In this document: positions 17,902 through 26,211 of the stretch, piece after piece | Layout: each line of letters starts with the position of its first letter | Numbering within the stretch: the stretch's first letter is position 1 | Assembly (NCBI RefSeq): GCF_022808855.1 | Contig: NZ_JAKZLF010000018.1 | Span: 1 to 64,000, forward strand | Source of the DNA: Anaeromyxobacter soli | GTDB lineage: Bacteria > Myxococcota > Myxococcia > Myxococcales > Anaeromyxobacteraceae | Length of the DNA stretch: 64,000 nucleotides | Reading direction: 5' to 3' | Position numbers and translations under genes: made by a program | The notes under the pieces: model-generated | Database searches by the model: none | What the model saw: the letters and a program-made list of their open reading frames with translations, nothing else | What the model was told of the DNA's origin: nothing

Positions 17902-18978
17902 TCAGTGGAGCGTCGCCGGGTCGATCCTGTCCACGCGACGCCGGACCCAGGCCGCGTCGACCGTCGCGCGCGTGCCGCGCCGCTCCGGCGCCTCGAAGAG
18001 CAGATCGGCGACGACCTCCTCGACGACGCCGCGCAGGCCGCGCGCGCCGAGCCCGCGGTCCGTCGCGAACCGCACGATCTCCCTCAGCGCCCCGTCGGTG
18101 AACGCCAGCTCGACGCCGTCGGCCGAGAGCAGCTCCTTCACCTCGCGCACGATCGCGTCGGGCGGACCGGTGAGGACGGCGAGGAGCTCCTCCTGCGAGA
18201 GCTCGTCCAGCTGGACGACGACCGGCAGCCGCCCGAGGAACTCGGCGAGCATCCCGTACTCGAGGAGGTCCTTCTGGCGGATCGCCCGCGCCGCGCGCCG
18301 GCGGCCGTCGCGCGCGCCGAAGCCGAGGCCGCGCCCCTCGGCCGCGTAGGCGAAGACGTCCGTGAACGTCCCGGCGCAGACGAAGAGCACGTCGGTCGTG
18401 TCGACCGGGATCGCCTCCTGGCGAGACCAGTGCGGAGCGGCGTCGAGGGGGACGGTGACCTCGCGCCCCTCGAGGAGCTTCAGGAGGGCCTGCTGCACGC
18501 CCTCGCCCCCGATGTCGCGCGAGCCGACGCCGCTGCGGTGCCCCTGCGTCCGCCGGGCGATCTTGTCCACCTCGTCGATGAAGACGATCCCGCGCTGCGC
18601 CTCCTCGACGGCGTGCCCCGCCTTCGCGAGCAGCTCCGTGATGATCAGCTCGACGTCCTTGCCGTAGTACCCGGCCTCGGTGAACTCCGTGGCGTCGGCC
18701 ACGTGGAAGGGGACGTCGAGGATCTGCGCGAGGTTCCGCGCGAGGTGCGTCTTCCCGCAGCCGGTCGGGCCGATGAGCAGCACGTTCGACTTGCGGATGG
18801 GCACCTGCCGGCGCGTGCGCCGGAGGGCGGTGCGCTTCAGGTGGTTGTACGCGGCGCTCGCGAGCGCGCGCTTGGCGCGCTCCTGGCCGACGACGAACCG
18901 GGAGAGCCGCTCGACGATGTCGCGCGGCGTGGGGATGGCTGGGCGCTCGTCCAGGCGGAGCGGCTGGGGCGGCTTCAC
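17902..18978 (-). CDS. ClpX-like AAA+ ATPase lacking the zinc-binding domain
   Basis: This 358-residue protein is close to ClpX over the AAA+ module: Walker A GPTGCGKT at 70-77, Walker B IVFIDEVDKI at 131-140, a GYYGKD pore-loop region (GYVGED in ClpX), the GLGFGA loop at the place of the ClpP-docking IGF loop, and sensor 2 in RGLGARGLRGVVEE. The N-terminal Cys4 zinc domain of ClpX is absent. The docking loop reads LGF rather than IGF, so ClpP binding is uncertain. The start is a GTG without a clear ribosome-binding site. It is probably a paralogue with its own clients; the housekeeping clpX should be elsewhere. Confidence 0.9.
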   Translation of the reverse strand: MKPPQPLRLDERPAIPTPRDIVERLSRFVVGQERAKRALASAAYNHLKRTALRRTRRQVPIRKSNVLLIGPTGCGKTHLARNLAQILDVPFHVADATEFTEAGYYGKDVELIITELLAKAGHAVEEAQRGIVFIDEVDKIARRTQGHRSGVGSRDIGGEGVQQALLKLLEGREVTVPLDAAPHWSRQEAIPVDTTDVLFVCAGTFTDVFAYAAEGRGLGFGARDGRRRAARAIRQKDLLEYGMLAEFLGRLPVVVQLDELSQEELLAVLTGPPDAIVREVKELLSADGVELAFTDGALREIVRFATDRGLGARGLRGVVEEVVADLLFEAPERRGTRATVDAAWVRRRVDRIDPATLH

Positions 18979-19071
18979 ACCGGAACGGTCGGCCCGGGGG
19001 CCGCCGCGCGCAACCCCGAGCGGCGCGGAGGCGCGACGGCGCTCCGCGTCAGGGCCTCGCCCGTCCGAGGA

Positions 19072-20103
19072 TCAGGCCGCCTGCGAGCGGAGCATCCAGC
19101 CGACGAGCTTGTAGAGCAGGCGCGCGCCGACGTTGCCGTCCCACTCGCCGCCGTCCGGATCGGGGGCGACCTCCACGAGGTCGAAGCCGACGATGCGCCG
19201 GCCGCTCCGCACGATGCCGCCGACGAGCGCCGTCGCCTCCTGGAACGAGAGCCCGCCCGGCACGGGCGTGCCCGTATGCGGGCAGAGCGTCGGATCGAGG
19301 CCGTCCACGTCGAAGGACACGTAGACGTCGCGCGGGAGCGGCTCCAGGATGCGCCGGACAGTGGCCGTCCACGGCTCGCCGTCGAAGCGGGCCTGGGCGA
19401 GCTGCGCGTCGTGGTGCTGCACGATGCGCCCGCCCGACCGGCCGGCGTACGCGTGCTCCTCCTCCGACAGGTCGCGCAGCCCCACCTGCACGATCCGCCC
19501 GATGTCCGGGCAGCGCTCCGCCGCGTTGTAGAGCACCGAGGCGTGGCTGTAAGTGAAGCCTTCGAAGGCGACCCGCAGGTCGGCGTGGGCGTCGACGTGC
19601 AGGACGCCGAGCCCGGGGTGGCGGCGCGCGTGGGCGGCGATGCAGCCGAGCGCCGTGGAGTGGTCGCCGCCGACGAGGCCGACGCGCTTGCCCCGCACGA
19701 GCAGGCCCTCGACGCGCTCCTCTACCCACCGGTTCACCTGCTCGCACGCCCGATCCACCGCCTGGGCGGCGCGGGCGAGGTCGTCCCGGCCCTGCACGAC
19801 GCCCCCGGCTGCGATCACCGGCGCCGCGGCGGCGCGCGCCTCCTCGTCGAGCCGGGCGATGGCCGCGGGCACCTCGAGCATGTGGATCCCGGCCTCGTAG
19901 GGGCGGCCGGTCTCCACGTCGAACAGGTCGACCTGCCGGCTCGCCGACAGGATCGCCTCGGGGCCGCGGTTCGTGCCGCCGCCGTAGGAGGTGGTGGCCT
20001 CGAACGGCACGGGCACGAGGACGACGCCGGCGTCCTCCTCCGAGTGCGGGAGGCCGAAGACGCCGGAGCCCGGCTGGGCGGCGGCGGAGGGGTCGAAGGA
20101 CAT
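19072..20103 (-). CDS. speB: Agmatinase/arginase family ureohydrolase
   Basis: This 343-residue ureohydrolase has the manganese ligands of the arginase/agmatinase fold: GGDHS, HVDAHADL and SFDVDGLDP. YEATTSYGGG-like text near the N-terminus (PFEATTSYGGGTNRGPEAI) matches agmatinases. Agmatinase converts agmatine to putrescine and urea. There is a longer insert around residues 85-125 than in E. coli SpeB. The start lies 9 nt after the stop of the deoxyhypusine synthase-like gene, so both are one operon, which supports a polyamine role. An activity on aminopropylagmatine rather than agmatine is possible, given the neighbour. Confidence 0.88.
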   Translation of the reverse strand: MSFDPSAAAQPGSGVFGLPHSEEDAGVVLVPVPFEATTSYGGGTNRGPEAILSASRQVDLFDVETGRPYEAGIHMLEVPAAIARLDEEARAAAAPVIAAGGVVQGRDDLARAAQAVDRACEQVNRWVEERVEGLLVRGKRVGLVGGDHSTALGCIAAHARRHPGLGVLHVDAHADLRVAFEGFTYSHASVLYNAAERCPDIGRIVQVGLRDLSEEEHAYAGRSGGRIVQHHDAQLAQARFDGEPWTATVRRILEPLPRDVYVSFDVDGLDPTLCPHTGTPVPGGLSFQEATALVGGIVRSGRRIVGFDLVEVAPDPDGGEWDGNVGARLLYKLVGWMLRSQAA

Positions 20104-20112
20104 GGAGGACGT

Positions 20113-21285
20113 CTAACGGCGCGGCAGCGCGCGGCCAGGGCCGACGGACTTCGCCTTGCCCGAGTCGCGCATCTCCGGCAGCGCGTCCGAGCCCGGGTGC
20201 TTCTTGACGTGGGCCTTGCGGAGCGTCTCGTACATGTCCGGGAGGCGCTTGAAGAGCCGCTTGGGCTTGCGCTTCTTGCGCGTCGCGAGCGCGTACGCGA
20301 ACACGAGCGGCGCTGCGATCGTCGTGTCCGAGTAGACCACGACGTGGTTCTTCATCATGTTCGCCTGCACCTTGCCCCAGCTGATCGCCTCGGAGGGCGT
20401 CGCGCCCGAGAGGCCGCCCCACTGCGGCGAGTCCGTCGAGATCTGCAGGACGTACTCGTGGCCGCCGCGGTTGAGGTCGAGGATCTGCCAGAGGGTCGGC
20501 TGGGTCTGCAGGTAGAAGTTCTTGGGCGAGCCGCCCCCGAGGATGACGACGCCGTTCACCTTGGCGTCGTAGACGATGGCCGTCGACTGGAGGACGTCGA
20601 GGTCGGGGTCGATCGTGGTCTCGCCGCCGCGGAGCTTCATGGCGGCGACGTTCATGCCGATCGAGGAGTCGCCCGGCGAGGAGGTGAACACCGGGACGTC
20701 GTACCGGGCGGCGGTCGCGACCCAGCTCTTCTCCGGCAGCGGCGCCTGCTGGTTCACGAGCTGGCCGAGGTAGTGGTGGAGCTGCGGCGTGGAGATGCGG
20801 GCGCGCAGCGCCTTGGGCGCCTTCTCGAGCGCCTCGCGCACGAAGGCGTCGGTGTCGAGGAGCGAATCCTCGGTGATGAACACGTCGTAGATGCGCTCGA
20901 TGCCCGCCTGGTACAGCTCCTTGTCGTCCACGTGGAAGTGGCCCTGGACGACCGGCAGCTTCAGCGCGAAGTGGAGGTCGTGGTACAGGTTCGCGCCCGT
21001 GGAGATGACGAGGTCCACGAAGCCCGCCTCGATCATCGCCTGGATCGCGCCGCCCACCCCCGCGGGCGCCATGGCGCCGGTGACGGTGAGCGCGATCGTC
21101 GCGCCCGAGTCGATCATCCGGCCGAACAGGTCGCAGCCCTCCGCGAGCCGGCCGCCGTTGAAGGCGCCCGCGCGGCGATAGACGTCGACGAGATCCTCGA
21201 CCGACATCCCCGGCCTGAGGCGCATCGGCTCGACGGGCGGACGGGAGAGGTACTTCTTCCGGAGAACCTTGGAGTTCTGGGCCAT
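20113..21285 (-). CDS. Deoxyhypusine synthase-family polyamine enzyme
   Basis: This 390-residue protein belongs to the deoxyhypusine synthase family (NAD-dependent transfer of the aminobutyl group of spermidine). The active-site Lys is kept as Lys255 in GGGSPKNF, and SGATPSEAISWGK corresponds to the SGARPDEAVSWGK motif of the eukaryotic enzyme. Bacteria have no eIF5A, so bacterial members act on free polyamines, for example homospermidine synthesis. The C-terminus has an extra ~70-residue basic tail (RKKRKPKRLFK). It is the first gene of an operon with an agmatinase. TAACTT lies 11 nt before the ATG and could be a -10 box. Confidence 0.88.
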   Translation of the reverse strand: MAQNSKVLRKKYLSRPPVEPMRLRPGMSVEDLVDVYRRAGAFNGGRLAEGCDLFGRMIDSGATIALTVTGAMAPAGVGGAIQAMIEAGFVDLVISTGANLYHDLHFALKLPVVQGHFHVDDKELYQAGIERIYDVFITEDSLLDTDAFVREALEKAPKALRARISTPQLHHYLGQLVNQQAPLPEKSWVATAARYDVPVFTSSPGDSSIGMNVAAMKLRGGETTIDPDLDVLQSTAIVYDAKVNGVVILGGGSPKNFYLQTQPTLWQILDLNRGGHEYVLQISTDSPQWGGLSGATPSEAISWGKVQANMMKNHVVVYSDTTIAAPLVFAYALATRKKRKPKRLFKRLPDMYETLRKAHVKKHPGSDALPEMRDSGKAKSVGPGRALPRR

Positions 21286-21299
21286 GGCGGGCGCGGAAG

Positions 21300-21941
21300 T
21301 TATCGACCGCCGCGGGGAGCGTCAAGGAACAGCGGTCTGGAGGCGGGCGCGGCCATGTCGCCAGCAGGGAGGAGTACCCCGTCGCGACGGCTCACGGGAC
21401 CCGCCGAGCAGGGGTGGGGCCCCGGCGGCTCCGCCGCTGGGGCGGGGACGCAGTCCCCGCTAGATCCTGCCTCGCGCGCCGACGACTGGCGCTGGGGCTG
21501 GACGAGGCCGATCTGGCCGTCGTCGGCCGGCTTGAAGGCGAGCTCGACGAGCTTCGCCTGCCGGTAGACGTCGAGCATCCGCTCCTGCCCCTGGCGCCAG
21601 ACCGAGACCATGGTACACGCGGTCGAGTGACCGCAAGCGTCCTCGCCGTCGAGGCAGACGTTCAGGGCGACCGGCCCCTCCACCGCCTCGATGACGTCGA
21701 GGAAGCTGATCTCGTTCGGCGAGCGCGCGAGGGCGTAGCCGCCGTGCGGGCCGCGCGTGGACTTCACGAGGCTCTGGTCGACGAGGGTCTTCAGGATCTT
21801 CGCGAGGAAGTCCTCCGGTACGTCCATCTGGCGCGCGATCTCCCGGAAGGGCACCACCGACTCCTGCGGGATCGAGGCGAGGTAGATCATCGCCCGGAGC
21901 CCGTAATCGATCTTCCGCGAGATACGCAGTACGTGCTGCAT
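21300..21941 (-). CDS. Rrf2 family iron-sulfur-type transcription regulator
   Basis: The first ~140 residues are a typical Rrf2 protein (IscR/NsrR-like): RKIDYGLRAMIYLA, then a winged helix-turn-helix with IARQMDVPEDFLAKILKTL and TRGPHGGYALAR. Cys96, Cys103 and Cys109 form a C-x6-C-x5-C set suited to a [2Fe-2S] cluster. The ATG at 21941 faces the PHP gene across 84 bp, where it may autoregulate. From about residue 160 the protein leaves the family and continues through a tail encoded antisense to the hairpin repeat, so the original stop was probably lost. Signal sensed (iron-sulfur status, NO or redox) is unknown. Confidence 0.88.
   Translation of the reverse strand: MQHVLRISRKIDYGLRAMIYLASIPQESVVPFREIARQMDVPEDFLAKILKTLVDQSLVKSTRGPHGGYALARSPNEISFLDVIEAVEGPVALNVCLDGEDACGHSTACTMVSVWRQGQERMLDVYRQAKLVELAFKPADDGQIGLVQPQRQSSAREAGSSGDCVPAPAAEPPGPHPCSAGPVSRRDGVLLPAGDMAAPASRPLFLDAPRGGR
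21379..21458 (+). repeat. Composite hairpin repeat, copy 2
   Basis: The palindrome CCGTCGCGACGG (21379-21390) precedes the core, which starts at 21393. The second stem reads CCCCGGCGGC-TCC-GCCGCTGGGG, different in sequence from copies 1 and 3 but still paired, and is followed by GGGGAC-GCA-GTCCCC. The element lies within the 3' part of the Rrf2 reading frame on the opposite strand. Confidence 0.8.
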
Positions 21942-22025
21942 CGAGGCCTTCCCCGCGCGCCACCTCTCCCGCCGAGCGCGCTGTGCTTGAAGTCGATATT
22001 GTAGCACGCACGAGGTGGACATTTC

Positions 22026-22865
22026 ATGGCTGGGCCGACCGCCGACGGACTCATCGACCTGCACTCGCACAGCCTCGCGTCCGACGGGCAGTTCGCCGCA
22101 GGCGACGTCGCGGCGCGCGCCGCCTCGGCCGGCGTGAAGGTCTGGGCGCTCTGCGATCACGACACGGTGGCGGGCCTGCCCGCGGCGAACGAGGCCGCGG
22201 AGCGCCTCGGCCTCCGCTTCGTGCCCGGGATCGAGCTCTCCGCGTTCCTCGACCGGCGCGAGATCCACCTCCTCGGGCACTTCGTGGACCCGGCGGACGC
22301 GGCCCTGAGGCGCTTCGAGGACTTCCTGGCGGACCAGCGACGCACCCGCATGGAGCAGATCGTGAAGAAGCTCTCCACGCTCGGCGTGCGGCTGCAGGTC
22401 CACGACATCGAGAAGTACAGCGGCGGCAAGACGATCGGTCGGCCGCACGTGGCGCGGGCGATCGTGGAGACGGGGGCGGTCGTGGACGTGAAGGAGGCGT
22501 TCGACCGCTTCCTCGGCGAAGGCCGGCCGGCGTACGTCCAGCGCTACCGGCTCGACGCCGAGGAGGCCGTGCGGCTCGTGCGCTCCGCGGGCGGGACCAC
22601 CACCGTCGCCCACCCCGGCGTGTCGGGGCTGGAGCGCGGGGATCTCGAGCGGCTGCGCGCGTTCGGCGTCGAGGGCGTCGAGGTGCTGCACGCCGACCAC
22701 AACCCGTCGGTGCGCGAGAAGTACCGCCGCGCGGCCGAGGCGCTCGACCTGGTGCCCACCGCGGGGTCCGACTTCCACGGACCGCAGATCTCGCCGGACC
22801 GCCACTTCGGCGACGTCACGATGAGCGCGGCGGACCTCGCGCGCCTCGAGGCTCGCAGGCCCTAG
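22026..22865 (+). CDS. PHP-domain phosphoesterase, RNase AM/TrpH-like
   Basis: This 279-residue protein has the PHP metal-site motifs in order: DLHSHSLASDG, CDHDT, PGIELSA, GRPHVARA, VAHPG and GSDFHG. The pattern is that of the YciV/TrpH family, whose studied members remove 5' nucleotides from short RNAs (RNase AM) or dephosphorylate 3',5'-nucleoside bisphosphates. Length fits. It is a single-domain PHP protein, unlike the PolX PHP domain further right. The gene starts 84 bp from the Rrf2 gene, with an AGGTGG ribosome-binding site. It ends at a bidirectional-looking hairpin. Confidence 0.88.
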   Translation: MAGPTADGLIDLHSHSLASDGQFAAGDVAARAASAGVKVWALCDHDTVAGLPAANEAAERLGLRFVPGIELSAFLDRREIHLLGHFVDPADAALRRFEDFLADQRRTRMEQIVKKLSTLGVRLQVHDIEKYSGGKTIGRPHVARAIVETGAVVDVKEAFDRFLGEGRPAYVQRYRLDAEEAVRLVRSAGGTTTVAHPGVSGLERGDLERLRAFGVEGVEVLHADHNPSVREKYRRAAEALDLVPTAGSDFHGPQISPDRHFGDVTMSAADLARLEARRP

Positions 22866-22898
22866 AGGGCGGCGCCCGCGCGGGACGCGAAAAGAGAA

Positions 22899-22928
22899 CG
22901 GCCCGACCGGCTGGAACCGGTCGGGCCG
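22899..22928 (-). terminator. Rho-independent terminator of the leftward nuo operon
   Basis: CGGCCCGACCGG (22899-22910) pairs perfectly with CCGGTCGGGCCG (22917-22928) around CTGGAA. On the minus strand the stem is followed by TTCTCTTTT, so it ends nuoN transcription; it could also slow the convergent PHP message. Confidence 0.85.
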
Positions 22929-22955
22929 CTCGCCGCGGCGCGCTGCGGGGGTCGC

Positions 22956-24515
22956 CTACCCGCGGAACAGCTGCAGCGACGCCTGCGTCCAGCGGATCAT
23001 GGGCGTCCACCAGATCCCGAACACCAGGATGGCCAGCGAGAACCCGCCGAGCAGCAGCTGGTAGCCCGGGCGCGCGCGGATGGCCGGCGCGTCGGCCGTG
23101 TACGGCGCGTCGATGAACATCGCCCGCACCACGCGCACGTAGTAGTAGAGCGAGACCGCCGTGTTGAGCGCGCCGATGAGCGCGAGCCACGCGTACCAGC
23201 CTCCGCCAGGCCCGTCGATCCGCTCGAAGACCGCGTAGAACAGGTACCACTTGCCCGCGAACCCGGCGAACGGCGGGAGCCCCGTGAGCGAGAACAGGAA
23301 GATCGCGAACGCCACCGCCGCGACCGGGTGGCGCCTGGACAGGCCGCGGTAGTCGAGGATCGACTCCGAGCCGGTCGCCTCGGCGACGAGGATCACGACC
23401 AGGAACGCGCCCACGTTCATGACGAGGTACACGAGCATGTAGATCATGACGGCCTGCACGCCGCGGTCGGAGACCGTGGAGAGGCCCATGAGCGTGTAGC
23501 CCGCGTGCGCGATGGACGAGTAGGCGAGGAGCCGCTTCAGGTTCGTCTGCCCGAGCGCGGTGAAGTTGCCGAGCGTCATCGTGACGGCGGAGACGACCCC
23601 GATGACGGCGGGCCAGGGGATCCCGGCGAGCGCCACGGCGAAGCCGGTGGCGGGCGAGGCGGGGCCGGCGAGCGCGGTGTTGAAGATCCGGATCGCGAGC
23701 GCGAAGCCCGCGGCCTTCGGGCCGACGGAGAGGAACGCCGTGAACGGCGTGGGCGCGCCCTCGTACACGTCCGGGCACCACATGTGCCACGGCACCGCGG
23801 CGACCTTGTAGCCGACGCCGGCGGTGACGAACACGATGGAGACCACGAGCGCGATGCGCGTCGCCGCGACCGAGACGGCCGAGCCGGCCTGGATCCCCTG
23901 CAGCTGGGCGCCGACCGCGTGGAGGCTCGTCGTGCCCGTGAGGCCGTACAGGTAGCTCATGCCGAAGAGCATGACCCCCGAGGCCACGCCGCCGTAGATG
24001 ACGTACTTCAGCGAGCCCTCGGCGGCCTTGCGGTCGCCCTTGCGGAAGCCCGCGAGGACGTAGCTCACCATCGAGACGAGCTCGAGGGAGAGGTAGACCA
24101 TGAGCAGGTCGGTCGCGCTCGCCATCATGAACATCCCGAGCACGATCGCCATGAGCAGCGCGAAGAACTGGCCGATGCGCTCGGGCGGGAAGTCGCGCCC
24201 CTGCGCGGCGATGACGACGGTGAGCGCCCCCGCCGCGAGGAACAGCCACTTGAAGAAGATGGCGAACGCGTCGTTCGCGAGCATGCCGTTGAACAGCGAC
24301 TGGGCGTCCGGCGGCTGGATGGCGAGGAGCCCCGCCGCCGCTGCGAGGACGGCGAGCGCCGCGGCGGAGAGGAGCGCGACCCGCGCCGCGCTCCGGCGGA
24401 AGACGACGTCGAGCACGAACAGGATCAGCGTCCCGAACGTGAGCGCCATCTCCGGCCGGAACCAGAGCGCGGAGCGCAGGTTCTCGTCGACGAGAGGGAG
24501 GAAGGAGTCCATCAC
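22956..24515 (-). CDS. nuoN: NADH-quinone oxidoreductase subunit N
   Basis: This 519-residue antiporter-like subunit of complex I has about 14 hydrophobic helices. The conserved lysines sit in the expected membrane segments (GVGYKVAAVPWHMWCPDVYEGAPTP contains one), and LGQTNLKRLLAYSSIAHAGYTL is the family signature. It is the last gene of the leftward operon, 15 nt after nuoM, and is followed by an intrinsic terminator. It takes part in proton translocation. Confidence 0.95.
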   Translation of the reverse strand: MMDSFLPLVDENLRSALWFRPEMALTFGTLILFVLDVVFRRSAARVALLSAAALAVLAAAAGLLAIQPPDAQSLFNGMLANDAFAIFFKWLFLAAGALTVVIAAQGRDFPPERIGQFFALLMAIVLGMFMMASATDLLMVYLSLELVSMVSYVLAGFRKGDRKAAEGSLKYVIYGGVASGVMLFGMSYLYGLTGTTSLHAVGAQLQGIQAGSAVSVAATRIALVVSIVFVTAGVGYKVAAVPWHMWCPDVYEGAPTPFTAFLSVGPKAAGFALAIRIFNTALAGPASPATGFAVALAGIPWPAVIGVVSAVTMTLGNFTALGQTNLKRLLAYSSIAHAGYTLMGLSTVSDRGVQAVMIYMLVYLVMNVGAFLVVILVAEATGSESILDYRGLSRRHPVAAVAFAIFLFSLTGLPPFAGFAGKWYLFYAVFERIDGPGGGWYAWLALIGALNTAVSLYYYVRVVRAMFIDAPYTADAPAIRARPGYQLLLGGFSLAILVFGIWWTPMIRWTQASLQLFRG

Positions 24516-24530
24516 GGTCTCGCTCCGGGC

Positions 24531-26192
24531 CTACAGCGGCCGGATGTTCTGGATGATGAGGTGCAGGCTGCGGTTGATGACCCCGAGGATCGCCTGCGGG
24601 TAGAAGCCGAGGACGATCGCGATGGCGGCGAGCGGGTAGAGCGAGATGCGCTCGCGCCAGTTGAGGTCCGGATACCCCTTGTAGACGGGGTTCAGCTTGC
24701 CGAGGAACATCCGGTGGATCGCCCACAGGTAGTACGCGGCGGTGATGATGACGGCGGTCGCCGAGATGATCGTGTAGCCGGTGAACACCGGGAACGCGCC
24801 CGTGAAGACCATGAACTCGGCGATGAAGCCGGCGAGGCCGGGGAGGCCGAGCGACGCGAAGAACGCGAGGCCCATGATCGCGGTGTACTCGGGGAGCTCG
24901 GAGGCGAGGCCGCCGAACTTCTCGATCTCACGGTGGTGGGCGCGGTCGTAGATCACGCCCACGATGAGGAACAGCATCGGGCTGATGATGCCGTGCGTGA
25001 AGAGGTTCAGCACCGCGCCCGAGATGCCGGCGGGCGTCATGGCCGCCATGCCGAGCAGCGAGAAGCCCATGTGCGAGACGGACGAGTAGGCGATGAGCTT
25101 CTTCAGGTCCTTCTGCCCGAGGCAGACGAACGCGGCGTAGACGATGTTGATGACGCCGAAGACCGCCATCGCGTGCGCGGCCCACGCGGTCGCGTCGGGG
25201 AGGATGGGGTAGTTGAAGCGGAGGATGCCGTAGATGCCCATCTTCAGGAGCACGCCGGCCAGGATGACGGAGATCGGCGTCGGCGCCTCGACGTGCGCGT
25301 CGGGCAACCAGGTGTGGAAGGGGAACATCGGGATCTTGATCGCGAACCCGATGAAGAGGGCGACGAAGGCGAGCTTCGTGAACGCGATCCCGAGGATGGG
25401 CGCCGCGTTGAGGAACTGGCCCTTCGCGGCCTGGCGGCCGAGCTCGATGATGTTGAACGTGTGCCCGGAGGAGAGGGTCCCGTCCGCGAGCATCGCCGGC
25501 GCGCTGTTGTAGTAGATGCCGATGATCGCGAGGAGCATCAGCACGGAGCCGGCGAGGGTGTAGAGGAAGAACTTGATCGCCGCGTACTCCTTGCGCGGCC
25601 CGCCCCACACGCCGATGAGGAAGTACATCGGCAGGAGCATGACCTCCCAGAACACGTAGAAGAGGAACATGTCCAGGGCGACGAAGGTGCCCATCATGCC
25701 GGTCTGCAGGAGCAGCAGCATGACCATGTAGCCGGGCACCATCCGCACCGAGAAGTGCTTCGGGTGGTGGGCGTCGTCCCCGTGGCCGTGGTCGTGCTCG
25801 ACCATGCCGGCCATCTCGGCGGCCTTGGCGCCCGACCACCACGGCATCGACGCGATGGTCGCGACGAAGGAGATGAGCCCGGACAGGAGCACCATCGAGA
25901 TCGAGAGCCCGTCCGTGCCCACGAAGTACTCGATGTTGAACGAGCGGATCCACACGAAGTGGTGCGTGAGCTGCACGCCCGTGTCGGTCGGATCGTACAT
26001 GCGCCACGCGGCGACCGCCGCGACGAGCGAGAGCCCGCTGGCGAGCAGCGCGATGAGGCGCGCGCCGTCGTCGACGAGCTTCTTGGGGAGGTTCGCGACG
26101 TAACGGACCGCGAGCAGGACGACGATCGCGGCCGCTCCGGCGAGCGGGAAGAATGTGGCCCAGCTGAGGACGTTGCCCGGGTTCAGGAACAT
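24531..26192 (-). CDS. nuoM: NADH-quinone oxidoreductase subunit M
   Basis: This 553-residue antiporter-like subunit carries the proton-channel motifs WLPDAHVEAPTP and LGQKDLKKLIAYSSVSHMG. Between about residues 130 and 148 a periplasmic or cytoplasmic loop is unusually rich in His (EHDHGHGDDAHHPKH). The gene lies between nuoL and nuoN with 15-19 nt spacers. An AGGAGA ribosome-binding site precedes the ATG. It pumps protons in the membrane arm. Confidence 0.96.
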   Translation of the reverse strand: MFLNPGNVLSWATFFPLAGAAAIVVLLAVRYVANLPKKLVDDGARLIALLASGLSLVAAVAAWRMYDPTDTGVQLTHHFVWIRSFNIEYFVGTDGLSISMVLLSGLISFVATIASMPWWSGAKAAEMAGMVEHDHGHGDDAHHPKHFSVRMVPGYMVMLLLLQTGMMGTFVALDMFLFYVFWEVMLLPMYFLIGVWGGPRKEYAAIKFFLYTLAGSVLMLLAIIGIYYNSAPAMLADGTLSSGHTFNIIELGRQAAKGQFLNAAPILGIAFTKLAFVALFIGFAIKIPMFPFHTWLPDAHVEAPTPISVILAGVLLKMGIYGILRFNYPILPDATAWAAHAMAVFGVINIVYAAFVCLGQKDLKKLIAYSSVSHMGFSLLGMAAMTPAGISGAVLNLFTHGIISPMLFLIVGVIYDRAHHREIEKFGGLASELPEYTAIMGLAFFASLGLPGLAGFIAEFMVFTGAFPVFTGYTIISATAVIITAAYYLWAIHRMFLGKLNPVYKGYPDLNWRERISLYPLAAIAIVLGFYPQAILGVINRSLHLIIQNIRPL

Positions 26193-26211
26193 GTGCTCGG
26201 CTCTCCTGGCG

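Noticed and set aside
20113..21285. Deoxyhypusine synthase-like gene as a eukaryotic or archaeal transfer
   Set aside because: Codon use matches neighbours and bacterial members are known; transfer cannot be shown here.
17905..21567. A 1220-codon plus-strand frame and similar long frames at 23328-26222 and 26155-28908
   Set aside because: They are antisense to the ClpX-like, agmatinase and nuo genes, with Arg/Ala/Glu-rich translation and no domain.
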